NCBI GenBank assembly: GCA_045125095.1
Contig: JBGVMW010000325.1
Coordinates: forward strand, 1-21,572
DNA from: JBGVMW01 sp045125095
Lineage (GTDB): Bacteria > Bacillota > Clostridia > Lachnospirales > Lachnospiraceae
DNA: 21,572 nucleotides
Direction: 5' to 3'
Shown here: one piece after another, positions 14,536 through 21,497 of the stretch
How the letters are laid out: each line of letters starts with the position of its first letter
Numbering within the stretch: the first letter of the stretch is position 1
Made by a program: the position numbers and the translations under genes
Notes under the pieces: generated by a model
Seen by the model: only the letters and a program-made list of their open reading frames with translations
The model's database searches: none
What the model was told of the DNA's origin: nothing

Positions 14536-14953
14536 GCCAATTGTAATGGAGCATTTTTCCACGGTTCATACTTCGTTTGTTTTGGATTTTAAATTTACAA
14601 GCAATATTACAATACTGACGGGAGATTCCGGAACGGGGAAGACCGCATCCTTTTCTTTTATAAAAGAGTGTATGGCATTGAATCCCGATATTATGTGTTT
14701 AAACTATCTGGATTATCAGAAGGATATTGAAAGTATTATAAAAGGTGCAAGTGGAAAACTGATTGTGATTGATAATGCGGATGTGTTATTGGATGATAGT
14801 GTAAGAAAGCATATTGCACTGGATGATAGGAACCAGTATTTGATTATTGGAAGAAATCCTAAGAATCTTTTTGCTACTAAAGACAATCTGTTTGAACTTA
14901 TCAGTGAGGTGAAGGGAGAGCAGACTGTATTGAGGATTAAGAGTTATTTGTAA
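14525..14953 (+). CDS. Small P-loop NTPase, 142 aa
   Basis: A minimal P-loop protein. Walker A is GDSGTGKT near residues 33-40 and Walker B is KLIVIDNAD near residues 78-86. A short segment YLIIGRNPKNLF may act as a sensor. At 142 residues it lacks the lid domain of AAA+ proteins and the coiled coil of ABC/SMC proteins, so it is unusually small for an independent ATPase. Its start lies inside the end of the DUF4869-like gene, with GGAG at 14513-14523 as the ribosome site. The pairing of a TOPRIM-like protein with an ATPase recalls OLD, Gabija and PARIS, but the ATPase is of a different, smaller type. Confidence 0.75.
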   Translation: MKSKPIVMEHFSTVHTSFVLDFKFTSNITILTGDSGTGKTASFSFIKECMALNPDIMCLNYLDYQKDIESIIKGASGKLIVIDNADVLLDDSVRKHIALDDRNQYLIIGRNPKNLFATKDNLFELISEVKGEQTVLRIKSYL

Positions 14954-14962
14954 TGTGTGAGT

Positions 14963-15027
14963 CAACATCTTAACCATTATCATGACCATATCCTAACCAA
15001 GGTGGTCATGATGTGGTTATGATGTTG
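14963..15027. repeat. Long imperfect hairpin after the three-gene cassette
   Basis: Arms 14963-14988 and 15003-15027 pair as CAACATC/GATGTTG, AACC/GGTT and ATCATGACCA/TGGTCATGAT with small internal loops, around a 14-nt loop. No T-tract follows. Part of the 5' arm matches, inverted, the repeat at 13243-13280. Confidence 0.7.
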
Positions 15028-15047
15028 GCACAAGAAAGAGTGATAAA

Positions 15048-15266
15048 ATGGATGAATATTCAAGAATTTTAATTGAGGAATACTGTATGCGGACTGATTC
15101 TGCTAAGAGCAGACGTTTAGAGAAATTAGTTCGTAAGTCATATGATATAAATGCAGAGTATACAGACAGTGATGCTGCATTTATAGAGAAGGCAATTGAA
15201 CAGGAAGAAGATGACAGCTTGCGTGAAGCATTAGAGGATTTAAATGGCTTCATGTTTGGCTGGTAA
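15048..15266 (+). CDS. Small acidic protein, function unknown
   Basis: A 72-residue, helical, acidic protein (EQEEDDSLREALEDL) ending GFMFGW. No domain is recognised. The start follows AGAAAGAGTG at a plausible distance. It lies alone between the hairpin at 14963-15027 and the promoter at 15319, and may be the last gene of the cassette transcript. The coding call rests on a coherent frame with normal codon use. Confidence 0.55.
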   Translation: MDEYSRILIEEYCMRTDSAKSRRLEKLVRKSYDINAEYTDSDAAFIEKAIEQEEDDSLREALEDLNGFMFGW

Positions 15267-15318
15267 TAGTTGCAATTTGGCAGATAATTACAAAAAAAGT
15301 ATGCTTAAAAAGATTAGG

Positions 15319-15347
15319 TTGACACGAATATGACTTAAGGGTATAGT
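15319..15347 (+). promoter_or_regulatory. Sigma-A promoter of the HTH/pRiA4b gene
   Basis: TTGACA (15319-15324) and TATAGT (15342-15347) are exactly 17 nt apart, with CGGAGG shortly before the ATG at 15369. Confidence 0.75.
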
Positions 15348-15368
15348 AGTGCTATCGGAGGTGTTCGA

Positions 15369-16949
15369 ATGGGAAATGTTACAGGTACACAGGTCGAGTC
15401 TGTTATAGCTTCATATGCAAAAAATAATTCGATTTTGGAAACTGCAAAAGATACTGGCATTTCAACCGTTAAGGTGCGTAAGATTCTGATAACGGAAGGA
15501 TTATGGGAAAGTGATACCAGTTTGAAAATTGGAGACTTATTAAAACGTGGAATGACGACGGAAGAAATAGCGGATACATTGTATATGTCAGTGAAAAATG
15601 TACAGGCATATATGCCCTATGAGAGAGGGGTATATGGTGGTGAAGAATTGTCAAAAGAAGCTATAAGATCTGATAAATATAGGAACAGAATGCGTAAAGC
15701 GGCGGCTATGCAAGTGATAAAGTCAAAGGTAGCAAATTTGGCTTCGGAAAGGAAGGCTGAAATGCAAGAGAGTAAAATTATAGAATTTAAGAAAGAAGAT
15801 AAAAATGACAAAGTACTGAAATTACACTTGGAATTAAACATGAAATATGTGGATGAAGAGGAGATGCAAATACTTAAGAAACACGGTGCTGTAAAAAACG
15901 GAATATCAAGAGATATTCTTGTTCCTTCAGATATCACTTTACATGCCTTGAACTATGCTATTTTAAGAATGTTTGGATGGCAAAATGGGCATCTGCATAA
16001 TTTTAGCCTGCCGGAAAATGTGTTTAAGGAATTAACTGAAAATAAGTTTCTGACGTGGTCTGAAATGGCGGGAGTATATTTTAGATTCCCTACAGAAAAT
16101 TATGAGGATATCTATTGGGATGATGATTATAGGGAAGGGGAAAGCGTTAGGTCATGGATGAGAAGAAAGTATACAGGTCCCTATAGATATAAAGGTTATG
16201 GTGAGCATTATCTTATAAACCAGATGGAAGTAGAAAGAATGTTTGCCAGATGGGATGAAATAACTGTTCGCGAGTTTGATTTTCGAGCAGAAAAGCAACC
16301 GGAACCATATAATGTAAAATTAACAGAAGCAACGATAGATCAGGTGACGAATGCGTTTTGTGACGTGATGTGCGATGAGTTAGTTGAAAGATTGAAGCTG
16401 TCGGATGTTTTATGCCTGAAAAATAGTGAGGAAGTAGATTTTTCAGATATAAAGAAGGATGTAATAAGAAAGTTATCAAATTGTAGAATACAGGATGCGA
16501 TAGAGGAATATCATAGCAAGCGTTTCGGGAGCTTTAAGCAGGAACGGGAATTTTTGGATAGCCATAATATTCCGGTACTGCCGGTTACGAAACAATTAGT
16601 TTATCGCTATGATTATGGCGATGGTTGGGAAGTGTTGGTTACTTGTGAAGATATATATGAAAAGGACATGGCAGGAGCATGGACTGGAGCAAATGGAGAT
16701 GAGATAACTTTGTTTGCGGATAGCTTGGAAGAAATTGTTGCGAAGCATCGTCCGATTTGCATTGATAAGGATGGTATAGAGCTTGCGGATGACGTAGGTG
16801 GAATTGGTGGCTTCTGCAGAATGCTGAGAACCATATATGAAGCAGATATTTATAATGATGAAGATATGCAGGAGAGAGAAGAAATGCTTGGTTGGGCCGA
16901 AATGATGGGATGGACAGGTAGAAGAATTAGTCCAAAGCAGACTTTGTAA
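15369..16949 (+). CDS. HTH protein with pRiA4b ORF-3-like domain
   Basis: A 526-residue protein. Residues 1-80 hold two helix-turn-helix-like repeats (ILETAKDTGISTVKVRKILI and MTTEEIADTLYMSVKNVQAYM). From about 155 on it matches the plasmid pRiA4b ORF-3 family: KLHLELN, then VPSDITLHALNYAILRMFGWQNGHLHNF. Near 405 comes the second hallmark YRYDYGDGWEV, and then the C-terminal VGGIGGFCRML. The family occurs on plasmids and in mobile elements, and its role is unknown. A DNA-binding function for the N-terminus is inferred. It has its own promoter and no close partner gene, and is the last clear coding gene of the first element. Confidence 0.82.
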   Translation: MGNVTGTQVESVIASYAKNNSILETAKDTGISTVKVRKILITEGLWESDTSLKIGDLLKRGMTTEEIADTLYMSVKNVQAYMPYERGVYGGEELSKEAIRSDKYRNRMRKAAAMQVIKSKVANLASERKAEMQESKIIEFKKEDKNDKVLKLHLELNMKYVDEEEMQILKKHGAVKNGISRDILVPSDITLHALNYAILRMFGWQNGHLHNFSLPENVFKELTENKFLTWSEMAGVYFRFPTENYEDIYWDDDYREGESVRSWMRRKYTGPYRYKGYGEHYLINQMEVERMFARWDEITVREFDFRAEKQPEPYNVKLTEATIDQVTNAFCDVMCDELVERLKLSDVLCLKNSEEVDFSDIKKDVIRKLSNCRIQDAIEEYHSKRFGSFKQEREFLDSHNIPVLPVTKQLVYRYDYGDGWEVLVTCEDIYEKDMAGAWTGANGDEITLFADSLEEIVAKHRPICIDKDGIELADDVGGIGGFCRMLRTIYEADIYNDEDMQEREEMLGWAEMMGWTGRRISPKQTL

Positions 16950-16977
16950 GAAACCACCCGAACATATCCTTTTTCGT

Positions 16978-17391
16978 GGTACTACCATTTCAAAATCTAA
17001 CACCGAAAGCCGGTGGAACCGGAAATGGATAATAAAATGGACATTATTATTTTTAGTACCGGGGTATTTGGCACTAAGATTTCACTGTAGGTTGTGAATG
17101 TGGCGTTGCGGTATTCTGTGGTACTACAAAGCTGTTTCAGTAAAGCAATTATAAGAATCTTTCCGATACAGAAAATTCTTCTTGTAATTTGCTAAAATGG
17201 ATTCTATAATAAAATCAAGGTTGGAAAGTGACTTGGAACTCACTGTCTCGGTTAGTATCGGCAGGACAGCCAAATCAGGGAAAACGAGTCGAAAAATTCA
17301 TTTCCAGCCAGAGGAACCATTCACAGTGATGGAAAATTTATCTGACTTATACCTCCAATAGTACCAAAAACTTGGTACTAAAATGGTACTA
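16978..17391. repeat. Cluster of six GGTACTA sites
   Basis: GGTACTA occurs on the plus strand at 16978, 17120, 17374 and 17385, and on the minus strand at 17054-17060 and 17359-17365. The last two plus copies are an 11-bp-spaced direct pair, and the 17359 copy forms an inverted repeat with them. This non-coding stretch of about 650 bp after 16949 otherwise holds one doubtful small frame. I read the cluster as integrase or excisionase binding sites at an element end. Confidence 0.55.
17197..17361 (+). CDS. Doubtful 54-aa small protein
   Basis: An open frame from ATG 17197 to TAG 17359-17361 encodes MDSIIKSRLESDLELTVSVS and then a basic SGKTSRKIHFQPEEPF stretch and ENLSDLYLQ. Alternating hydrophobic and polar residues suggest a beta-sheet protein. 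No clear ribosome site precedes it, and it lies in a repeat-rich region. The stop codon is part of a TAGTACC repeat, so it may be a chance or degraded frame. I recognise no family. Confidence 0.3.
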   Translation: MDSIIKSRLESDLELTVSVSIGRTAKSGKTSRKIHFQPEEPFTVMENLSDLYLQ

Positions 17392-17425
17392 CAGTCGATA
17401 AGAACGAAAAATAATTGGAACAAAA

Positions 17426-17504
17426 TATACATATTTTCAATACAAATATGTATAGAAAACTAATGAAAAACAATATCAAAAACTTCAAACTTTGCGAGTT
17501 TGAA
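17426..17504. repeat. Two inverted repeats between element ends
   Basis: TATACATATTT (17426-17436) pairs with AAATATGTATA (17444-17454), 11 bp. TTCAAACT (17484-17491) pairs with AGTTTGAA (17497-17504), 8 bp. Neither has a clear T-tract. Both lie between the GGTACTA pair and the GCTACTA pair. Confidence 0.6.
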
Positions 17505-17516
17505 TAGTAGCCACAG

Positions 17517-17560
17517 GTCTGGGAGTGCCCTAAAACAGGGCGCTCCCGGACTTTTCTTTT
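17517..17560. terminator. Strong hairpin terminator beside the second integrase
   Basis: A 15-bp stem with two G-U pairs (17517-17531 with 17537-17551) is followed by CTTTTCTTTTT. It terminates plus-strand transcription leaving the first element. On the minus strand it lies about 110 nt beyond the integrase stop. Confidence 0.8.
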
Positions 17561-17566
17561 TGCTCT

Positions 17567-17584
17567 GCTACTATTTTGCTACTA
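17567..17584 (+). repeat. Pair of GCTACTA direct repeats, probable arm site of second element
   Basis: GCTACTA occurs at 17567-17573 and 17578-17584, 11 bp apart, 76 bp beyond the stop of the second integrase. An inverted copy, TAGTAGC, is at 17505-17511. A position near the integrase 3' end is where attachment arms of this integrase type usually lie. Confidence 0.5.
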
Positions 17585-17659
17585 ACCGCAACTACTCTAT
17601 TTCACATCGTTTTTGGTGCAAATTATAAGCTGGCAATTTTCCAGACGCTGCCCGGAAAA

Positions 17660-18922
17660 TCAGATAGCTTTTCTTTTAGGCATCGGGATTACTTTTCCTG
17701 ATGCTGTTTCTTTTGGTATAGGACCATATGGATGTCCTGCATTGGCATATGCTGTATCCGGAGTAACTGAATCACTTGCTATGTTACCATCATAGGCAAT
17801 TCCCATGGTTTCAAGCAGCGGATTTTCCATTGGAGGCTCCGGTGTCGGTGTAGCACCAACTGTAGCTGCAAGCTGTTCCAGATTGCTGACAAGCTCCTGC
17901 TGTTTGTGTGGAAACAGATGGGAGTAAGTATTCAGCGTTGTGGATACCTTTTCATGTCCAAGCCTGTCAGCGAGGATAAGTGCATCACACCCCTGATTGA
18001 TAAGTAAACTGGCGTGACTGTGGCGGATATCATGGATACGGATTCGCTTTATACCGGTTTTCTTACAACCTCTTTCCATCTCGTGAGAGAGAAAAGATTT
18101 TGTAATGGGAAAGAGCCTCTCGTTCGGAGCAAGCATATAGCGGGAATCCATATACTCCTGCAGTTCCTGACACAGGAAATCCGGAATTGGAACTTTCCGC
18201 TTGCTTTTTCTTGTCTTTGGGGTGGTAATGATATCCTCCCCGTGAAGACGCTGATAGGTTTTGTTAATATCAATCTGTTTTGCAACAAAGTCAATATCAG
18301 TAGCAGTCAGTGCCAGAAGTTCTCCTTCACGCATCCCGGTCCAGTACAGAACCTGAAAGCAGATATAGGATAGAGGTTTGTCCTTAATACCTTTACGAAA
18401 AGCAACATACTCATCGTAAGTCCAGTAATCCATTTCTTCTGCCTTTGCCTGTCCGATGCTTCCTGCCTGACCACAGGGATTCGTGTTTAAATCATAGAAG
18501 CGTTTTGCGTAGTTTATCATGCAGGTAAGCTGATTGTTGATGGTTTTCAGATAAGTTTTTGAATATCCTTTTGGGGAATTCATCAACTGATTCTGCCATC
18601 TTCTCACATCGGAAGCCTTGATTTCATTGATGGGCTTCTTGCCAAAGAATGGGAGAATGTGAGTCTCACAAATATGCTTCTTGGTCAGGATGGTTGACTT
18701 CTTCAGGCGGGCGGTCATATCCTCCATATAAAGTTCGTAGAGATTCTGGAAAGTCATATCCGGGTTGGCAGACTGCTTCTCGAGAAAATCCCTTTCATAA
18801 GCCAGAGCTTCCTTTTTGGTGGCGAAGCCTCGTTTCCACTTCTGTCGGTTGTTGCCCTGCCAGTCCGTATAGTAGAACTTGCAGAACCATTTACCAGTCT
18901 TGTTATCTTTGTAAGCTGGCAT
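17660..18922 (-). CDS. Tyrosine recombinase (integrase), second element
   Basis: A 420-residue integrase homologous over its first 350 residues to the one at 2720. The order is AP2-like arm-binding domain (1-45), core-binding domain (55-145) and catalytic domain. The catalytic set is complete: R198 (TGMREGEL), K236, H297-x-x-R300 (HDIRHSH), H323 (LGHE) and Y333 (TYSHLF). The last 75 residues are a proline-rich tail (TPTPEPPMENP) absent from the other integrase. Two ATGs lie just upstream (18931, 18928), but GGAG spacing and alignment of MPAYKDN with the first integrase's MPATRDG favour 18922. It points toward the repeats at 17567-17584, likely its attachment arm. Confidence 0.92.
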   Translation of the reverse strand: MPAYKDNKTGKWFCKFYYTDWQGNNRQKWKRGFATKKEALAYERDFLEKQSANPDMTFQNLYELYMEDMTARLKKSTILTKKHICETHILPFFGKKPINEIKASDVRRWQNQLMNSPKGYSKTYLKTINNQLTCMINYAKRFYDLNTNPCGQAGSIGQAKAEEMDYWTYDEYVAFRKGIKDKPLSYICFQVLYWTGMREGELLALTATDIDFVAKQIDINKTYQRLHGEDIITTPKTRKSKRKVPIPDFLCQELQEYMDSRYMLAPNERLFPITKSFLSHEMERGCKKTGIKRIRIHDIRHSHASLLINQGCDALILADRLGHEKVSTTLNTYSHLFPHKQQELVSNLEQLAATVGATPTPEPPMENPLLETMGIAYDGNIASDSVTPDTAYANAGHPYGPIPKETASGKVIPMPKRKAI

Positions 18923-19108
18923 AAACATCATCTCCTTTGTGAATTGTAAGTATCTTTAGAATTGTCCGAGAATCTTGCATCGGATATTGTTCTAAAACAG
19001 AACCGCATAATGCGGTATGTATCGCACCAGCTTGAAAATCCAAGTTATGGGTGCATGTTTCCAAAGGCTATGATATAATCTACATTTTTGCAAATATTAT
19101 TGAGGTTT

Positions 19109-19783
19109 TTAGTTATCCTCTTCTTTGGTAGAAACAATCTGAATGGTTGAATAATCGGGTTTCTTTTTTGCTCCCTTGCTCTTTTTTGCTTTTTCTCTCT
19201 GTGAACTGAAATCAGAGAAGAAGCTGTCAGAGTAATATTCCAAAGTTTCTCTTTTCCAAGTATCAAACTGTTCCTGACTTATGGAGCCGCTTTGTAAAGC
19301 GGCAAGTTTATTCATCCAGTTTTCCATAAAGAGACAGAAGTCTGCATTATAGGTCCCGCTTCCTTTGCCGTCAACCATGAGGGCTGAAGTCCACTCAGGA
19401 TTTTCAGGCGGTTTGGTGCAGGAGAGCTGGAATGCAATATCTTTGATTTCCGTTATAGTAAATAAAGCATTGATAACGTCTGACAGGTTATGGAAGCGAT
19501 AAGATGGAAAATCATCTTCTGCGGATACAATACCAATCTTATCAGACTTTGCTTCCAGAAGCTCCTGCCACGGAATATCCAGTTCATCAGCCACCTGTTT
19601 GATTAAGTCAATCTTCATGGTGATTTCTCCGGATTCGTATTTTTGAATGGTACGCTCCGACTTATCAAGTCTTTGGGCAAATTCTTTCTGCGTTATCTTT
19701 AACTGTCTGCGGCGTTTCTTAATTGCATTACCGATTTCCTCTGCGGTATACATGGCAAAACGCTGGTCATCTGATAAAGCCAT
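19109..19783 (-). CDS. XRE-family regulator of the second element
   Basis: A 224-residue regulator. The Cro/CI-type helix-turn-helix is near residues 16-70 (LKITQKEFAQRLDKSERTIQKYESGEI). The remainder is a helical region ending in a lysine-rich stretch (REKAKKSKGAKKKPD). AAGGAAGG lies 7 nt before the ATG. It is divergent from the excisionase-like gene at 20070, like the repressor-excisionase pair at 1787/2499, but here the integrase follows on the repressor's strand. It likely represses the promoter at 19943-19971 by binding the AATCCGTAT repeats. Confidence 0.82.
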   Translation of the reverse strand: MALSDDQRFAMYTAEEIGNAIKKRRRQLKITQKEFAQRLDKSERTIQKYESGEITMKIDLIKQVADELDIPWQELLEAKSDKIGIVSAEDDFPSYRFHNLSDVINALFTITEIKDIAFQLSCTKPPENPEWTSALMVDGKGSGTYNADFCLFMENWMNKLAALQSGSISQEQFDTWKRETLEYYSDSFFSDFSSQREKAKKSKGAKKKPDYSTIQIVSTKEEDN

Positions 19784-19850
19784 ATCATCACCTTCCTTAT
19801 ATTACTGTTATTGTTCAGTTGTTTTGATTCGTGTTTTGCGTAAAATTAAG

Positions 19851-20035
19851 AAATCCGTATCAAAATCCAACTGATTTATAACGTTGTAAATACTATACCA
19901 CGAATGAATACGAATTGCAAGTGCGTATTTTGCAAAAATCTATTGACAGTTTTCGAAGGATATATTATCATAAAACGCGAATTAGAAATACGGATTAAAA
20001 CTTGTGTGGTTTATTAAAAGGCTTTAAATCCGTAT
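19851..20035 (+). promoter_or_regulatory. Promoter and repeated operator-like sites
   Basis: The rightward promoter is TTGACA (19943-19948) with TATCAT (19966-19971), spacer 17 nt. The 9-mer AATCCGTAT occurs at 19852-19860 and 20027-20035, and inverted (ATACGGATT) at 19988-19996. The two sites downstream of the promoter face each other. The gap 19784-20069 holds no other gene. Confidence 0.62.
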
Positions 20036-20069
20036 CTACAATGCAAATTTAATGGAAGGGAGGAGACGT

Positions 20070-20348
20070 ATGATAACTACAAAGGAAGCATTTATTGATG
20101 CAAAGGAAGTCAGTCAGATTCTGGGAGTGGGTATGACAAAGGCATACGCAGTTATTAAGGCATACAATGCCGAACTGGATGCTAGAGGGTACTATACCAT
20201 GCGTGGGAAATGTCCCCGTAAATACTTCGAGCAGAAGATTTATGGATATGCAGATTACTACAATCCGGATAATGACCTGACGCGAAAAGCCGGCATGGTG
20301 GCTGAGGAATGCCGCTATCAGACAAAAGAAAAAGTCCAATCCGATTAG
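20070..20348 (+). CDS. Excisionase-like helix-turn-helix protein, second element
   Basis: A 92-residue protein. The helix-turn-helix is DAKEVSQILGVGMTKAYAVI, followed by a wing with RGKCPRKYFEQKIYGY. It corresponds to the 63-residue protein at 2499 but has about 25 extra C-terminal residues. An ATG at 20052 is in frame, but GGGAGGAG lies just before 20070, which is the better start. It would act as recombination directionality factor for the integrase at 17660. It is driven by the promoter at 19943 and probably repressed by the XRE protein. Confidence 0.75.
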   Translation: MITTKEAFIDAKEVSQILGVGMTKAYAVIKAYNAELDARGYYTMRGKCPRKYFEQKIYGYADYYNPDNDLTRKAGMVAEECRYQTKEKVQSD

Positions 20349-20477
20349 GAAAGGACTTGGTTGCAAAGCCAAATCTTCGCTATGTATCTCGCAAATTCAT
20401 TATAGCAAAAGCATTTGGCTACTGCAATCAAAAGATATCTGAAGCGTATGAACCTTGGAAACCGGAAAGGAGGCAGT

Positions 20478-20924
20478 ATGGCACGTGGTGACAGTGTGAC
20501 AGTCAGCTTCCGTCTCAACCTGAATAGGGAAGAAGATATGGAAATCTGGAGTTTTTTGACCGGAGGTGCCATAGAACCCTGTTTTGGAGATAAGAGCAAG
20601 TTTATAAAAAGTGCGTTGATAAGGGTGGTTCAGGGTATAAAGCAGGATGAGAGTGAGAAGCGCCTTGTTTGTGAGTTGAATGCCCAGAGAGAGGCAATCC
20701 AGAATGCAATGTCTGGAGAAGCGGACCGGATTATTAATGCAGTGAAGCTGATTGCCGAGGAGCAAGTGAAAGGTCTGGCTGTAATGCAGACTGATAATCT
20801 GATATCACATGAGATATCGCAGACAACACTGGGAGAAAGTGAAGAAACTTCCAAAGTTTCTGAAGAATCTTTGGAGATATTGGATGATGATATTGCGGAT
20901 TATGCGATGTCGTTTTTGACGTAA
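20478..20924 (+). CDS. Ribbon-helix-helix-like protein (ParR/MobC-like)
   Basis: A 148-residue protein starting MARGDSVTVSFRLNLNREED, with a following helix KSKFIKSALIRVVQ. This is a ribbon-helix-helix layout as in ParR partition proteins and MobC relaxosome proteins. The C-terminal third is acidic and low in complexity (EESLEILDDD). AAAGGAGG sits ideally before ATG 20478, so the frame's earlier ATG at 20415 is rejected. In an intact element a ParM-like or mobilization gene would be expected next. Instead a broken recombinase-like gene follows, so the rest of the element may be lost or displaced. Confidence 0.6.
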   Translation: MARGDSVTVSFRLNLNREEDMEIWSFLTGGAIEPCFGDKSKFIKSALIRVVQGIKQDESEKRLVCELNAQREAIQNAMSGEADRIINAVKLIAEEQVKGLAVMQTDNLISHEISQTTLGESEETSKVSEESLEILDDDIADYAMSFLT

Positions 20925-20968
20925 CTGTAGCAAGTAGGTCATATGGTCAAATTGTAAGGTATAGACTT

Positions 20969-21483
20969 ATGCTTGAATATGGATTTAAAAGCGAAGTCCT
21001 TTTGAAGTTGAGATTGGAACAGTTTGATGCAGAAGAATTATCATTAAATATCGAATACGATGAAGATGCTTATTTTAAAGTGTTATTAGACGAAGAATTA
21101 GGAAATATGGTGAAAAGATACTGTGAAATGAATTGCCAGAAGGATAGGAAATGGCTATTTACGAATGCAGATGGAAAGAAGATAGCTTCGTCTTATATAA
21201 TGGATGAATTAAGTAAACGAGCAAAAGAAACTTTGGTATTGCAGGATTTAGCCCAATGGCTGTTGGATTGACGGGCGTTCAAAAATTATTAGAAAAAGGA
21301 ATGACTGTTGCAGAGATAAAAATGTTAACAGGTTTTGGAATAAACAAAATAGAGGATGTAGCTGAATATATGTTGGTGAACCTGGATATTGAAAAGGTAA
21401 TAAATGAAAAATTATCAGGAGAATATTATAAAACTCAAACTTCGCACATTAAAATGTGCCTATGCACCTTGAAAATTCAATAA
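20969..21483 (+). pseudogene. Frameshifted, catalytically dead recombinase-like gene
   Basis: Two overlapping frames make one protein. Frame one (20969-21271) has LEYGFKSEVLLKLRLEQFD, like YTGLRxSELLALxxxDID of tyrosine recombinases. Frame two (from about 21229) continues FGIAGFSPMAVGLTGVQKLLEKGMTVAEI, matching the SPHxLRHTxATxLLxxG region. Loss of one A in GCAAAAGAAAC near 21221-21231 would explain the shift. Even repaired, the arginine is K, H-x-x-R is M-x-x-G, and LGH is TGF, so no strand transfer is expected. The 5' part is also missing. It may be a degraded integrase or a DNA-binding derivative. Confidence 0.6.
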
Positions 21484-21497
21484 TAACTGGCATAAAA

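Larger units (their letters stand above)
198..17391. mobile_element. First integrative mobilizable element (ends uncertain)
   Basis: The region contains a repressor, excisionase-like protein, integrase, MobC-like protein, RepA-like ATPase, candidate oriT, MOBV relaxase and TnpV, followed by 9 kb of cargo. No conjugation (type IV secretion) genes are present, so it would need a helper. The proposed ends are the 11-bp-spaced repeat pairs at 198-215 and 17374-17391. No core direct repeat was found, so the ends are guesses. The methyltransferase and toxin locus on the left may be cargo or host genes. Confidence 0.4.
17505..20924. mobile_element. Second integrase module, probably truncated
   Basis: Integrase and XRE genes on the minus strand and excisionase-like and RHH-like genes on the plus strand form a standard integration module with its arm repeats at 17505-17584. 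No relaxase or transfer gene follows before the broken recombinase at 20969, so either the element is a remnant or it continues past the window after an insertion. Confidence 0.5.

Noticed and set aside
13385..14953. Classical PARIS or Gabija system
   Set aside because: PARIS needs an AAA_15 ABC ATPase and Gabija an OLD ATPase plus UvrD-like helicase. The ATPase here is only 142 aa and no helicase is present.
16596..17003. 135-aa minus-strand open frame
   Set aside because: It lies mostly opposite the end of the pRiA4b-like gene and has no motif or start signal. The plus-strand gene is clear.
16950..17600. CRISPR array made of the repeated GGTACTA units
   Set aside because: The repeats are only 7 bp, occur on both strands and are irregularly spaced. 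CRISPR repeats are 24 bp or longer with even spacers, and no cas gene is present.
20309..20491. 60-aa plus-strand frame between excisionase and RHH genes
   Set aside because: It overlaps both neighbours in another frame, has no ribosome site and shows no protein-like pattern.
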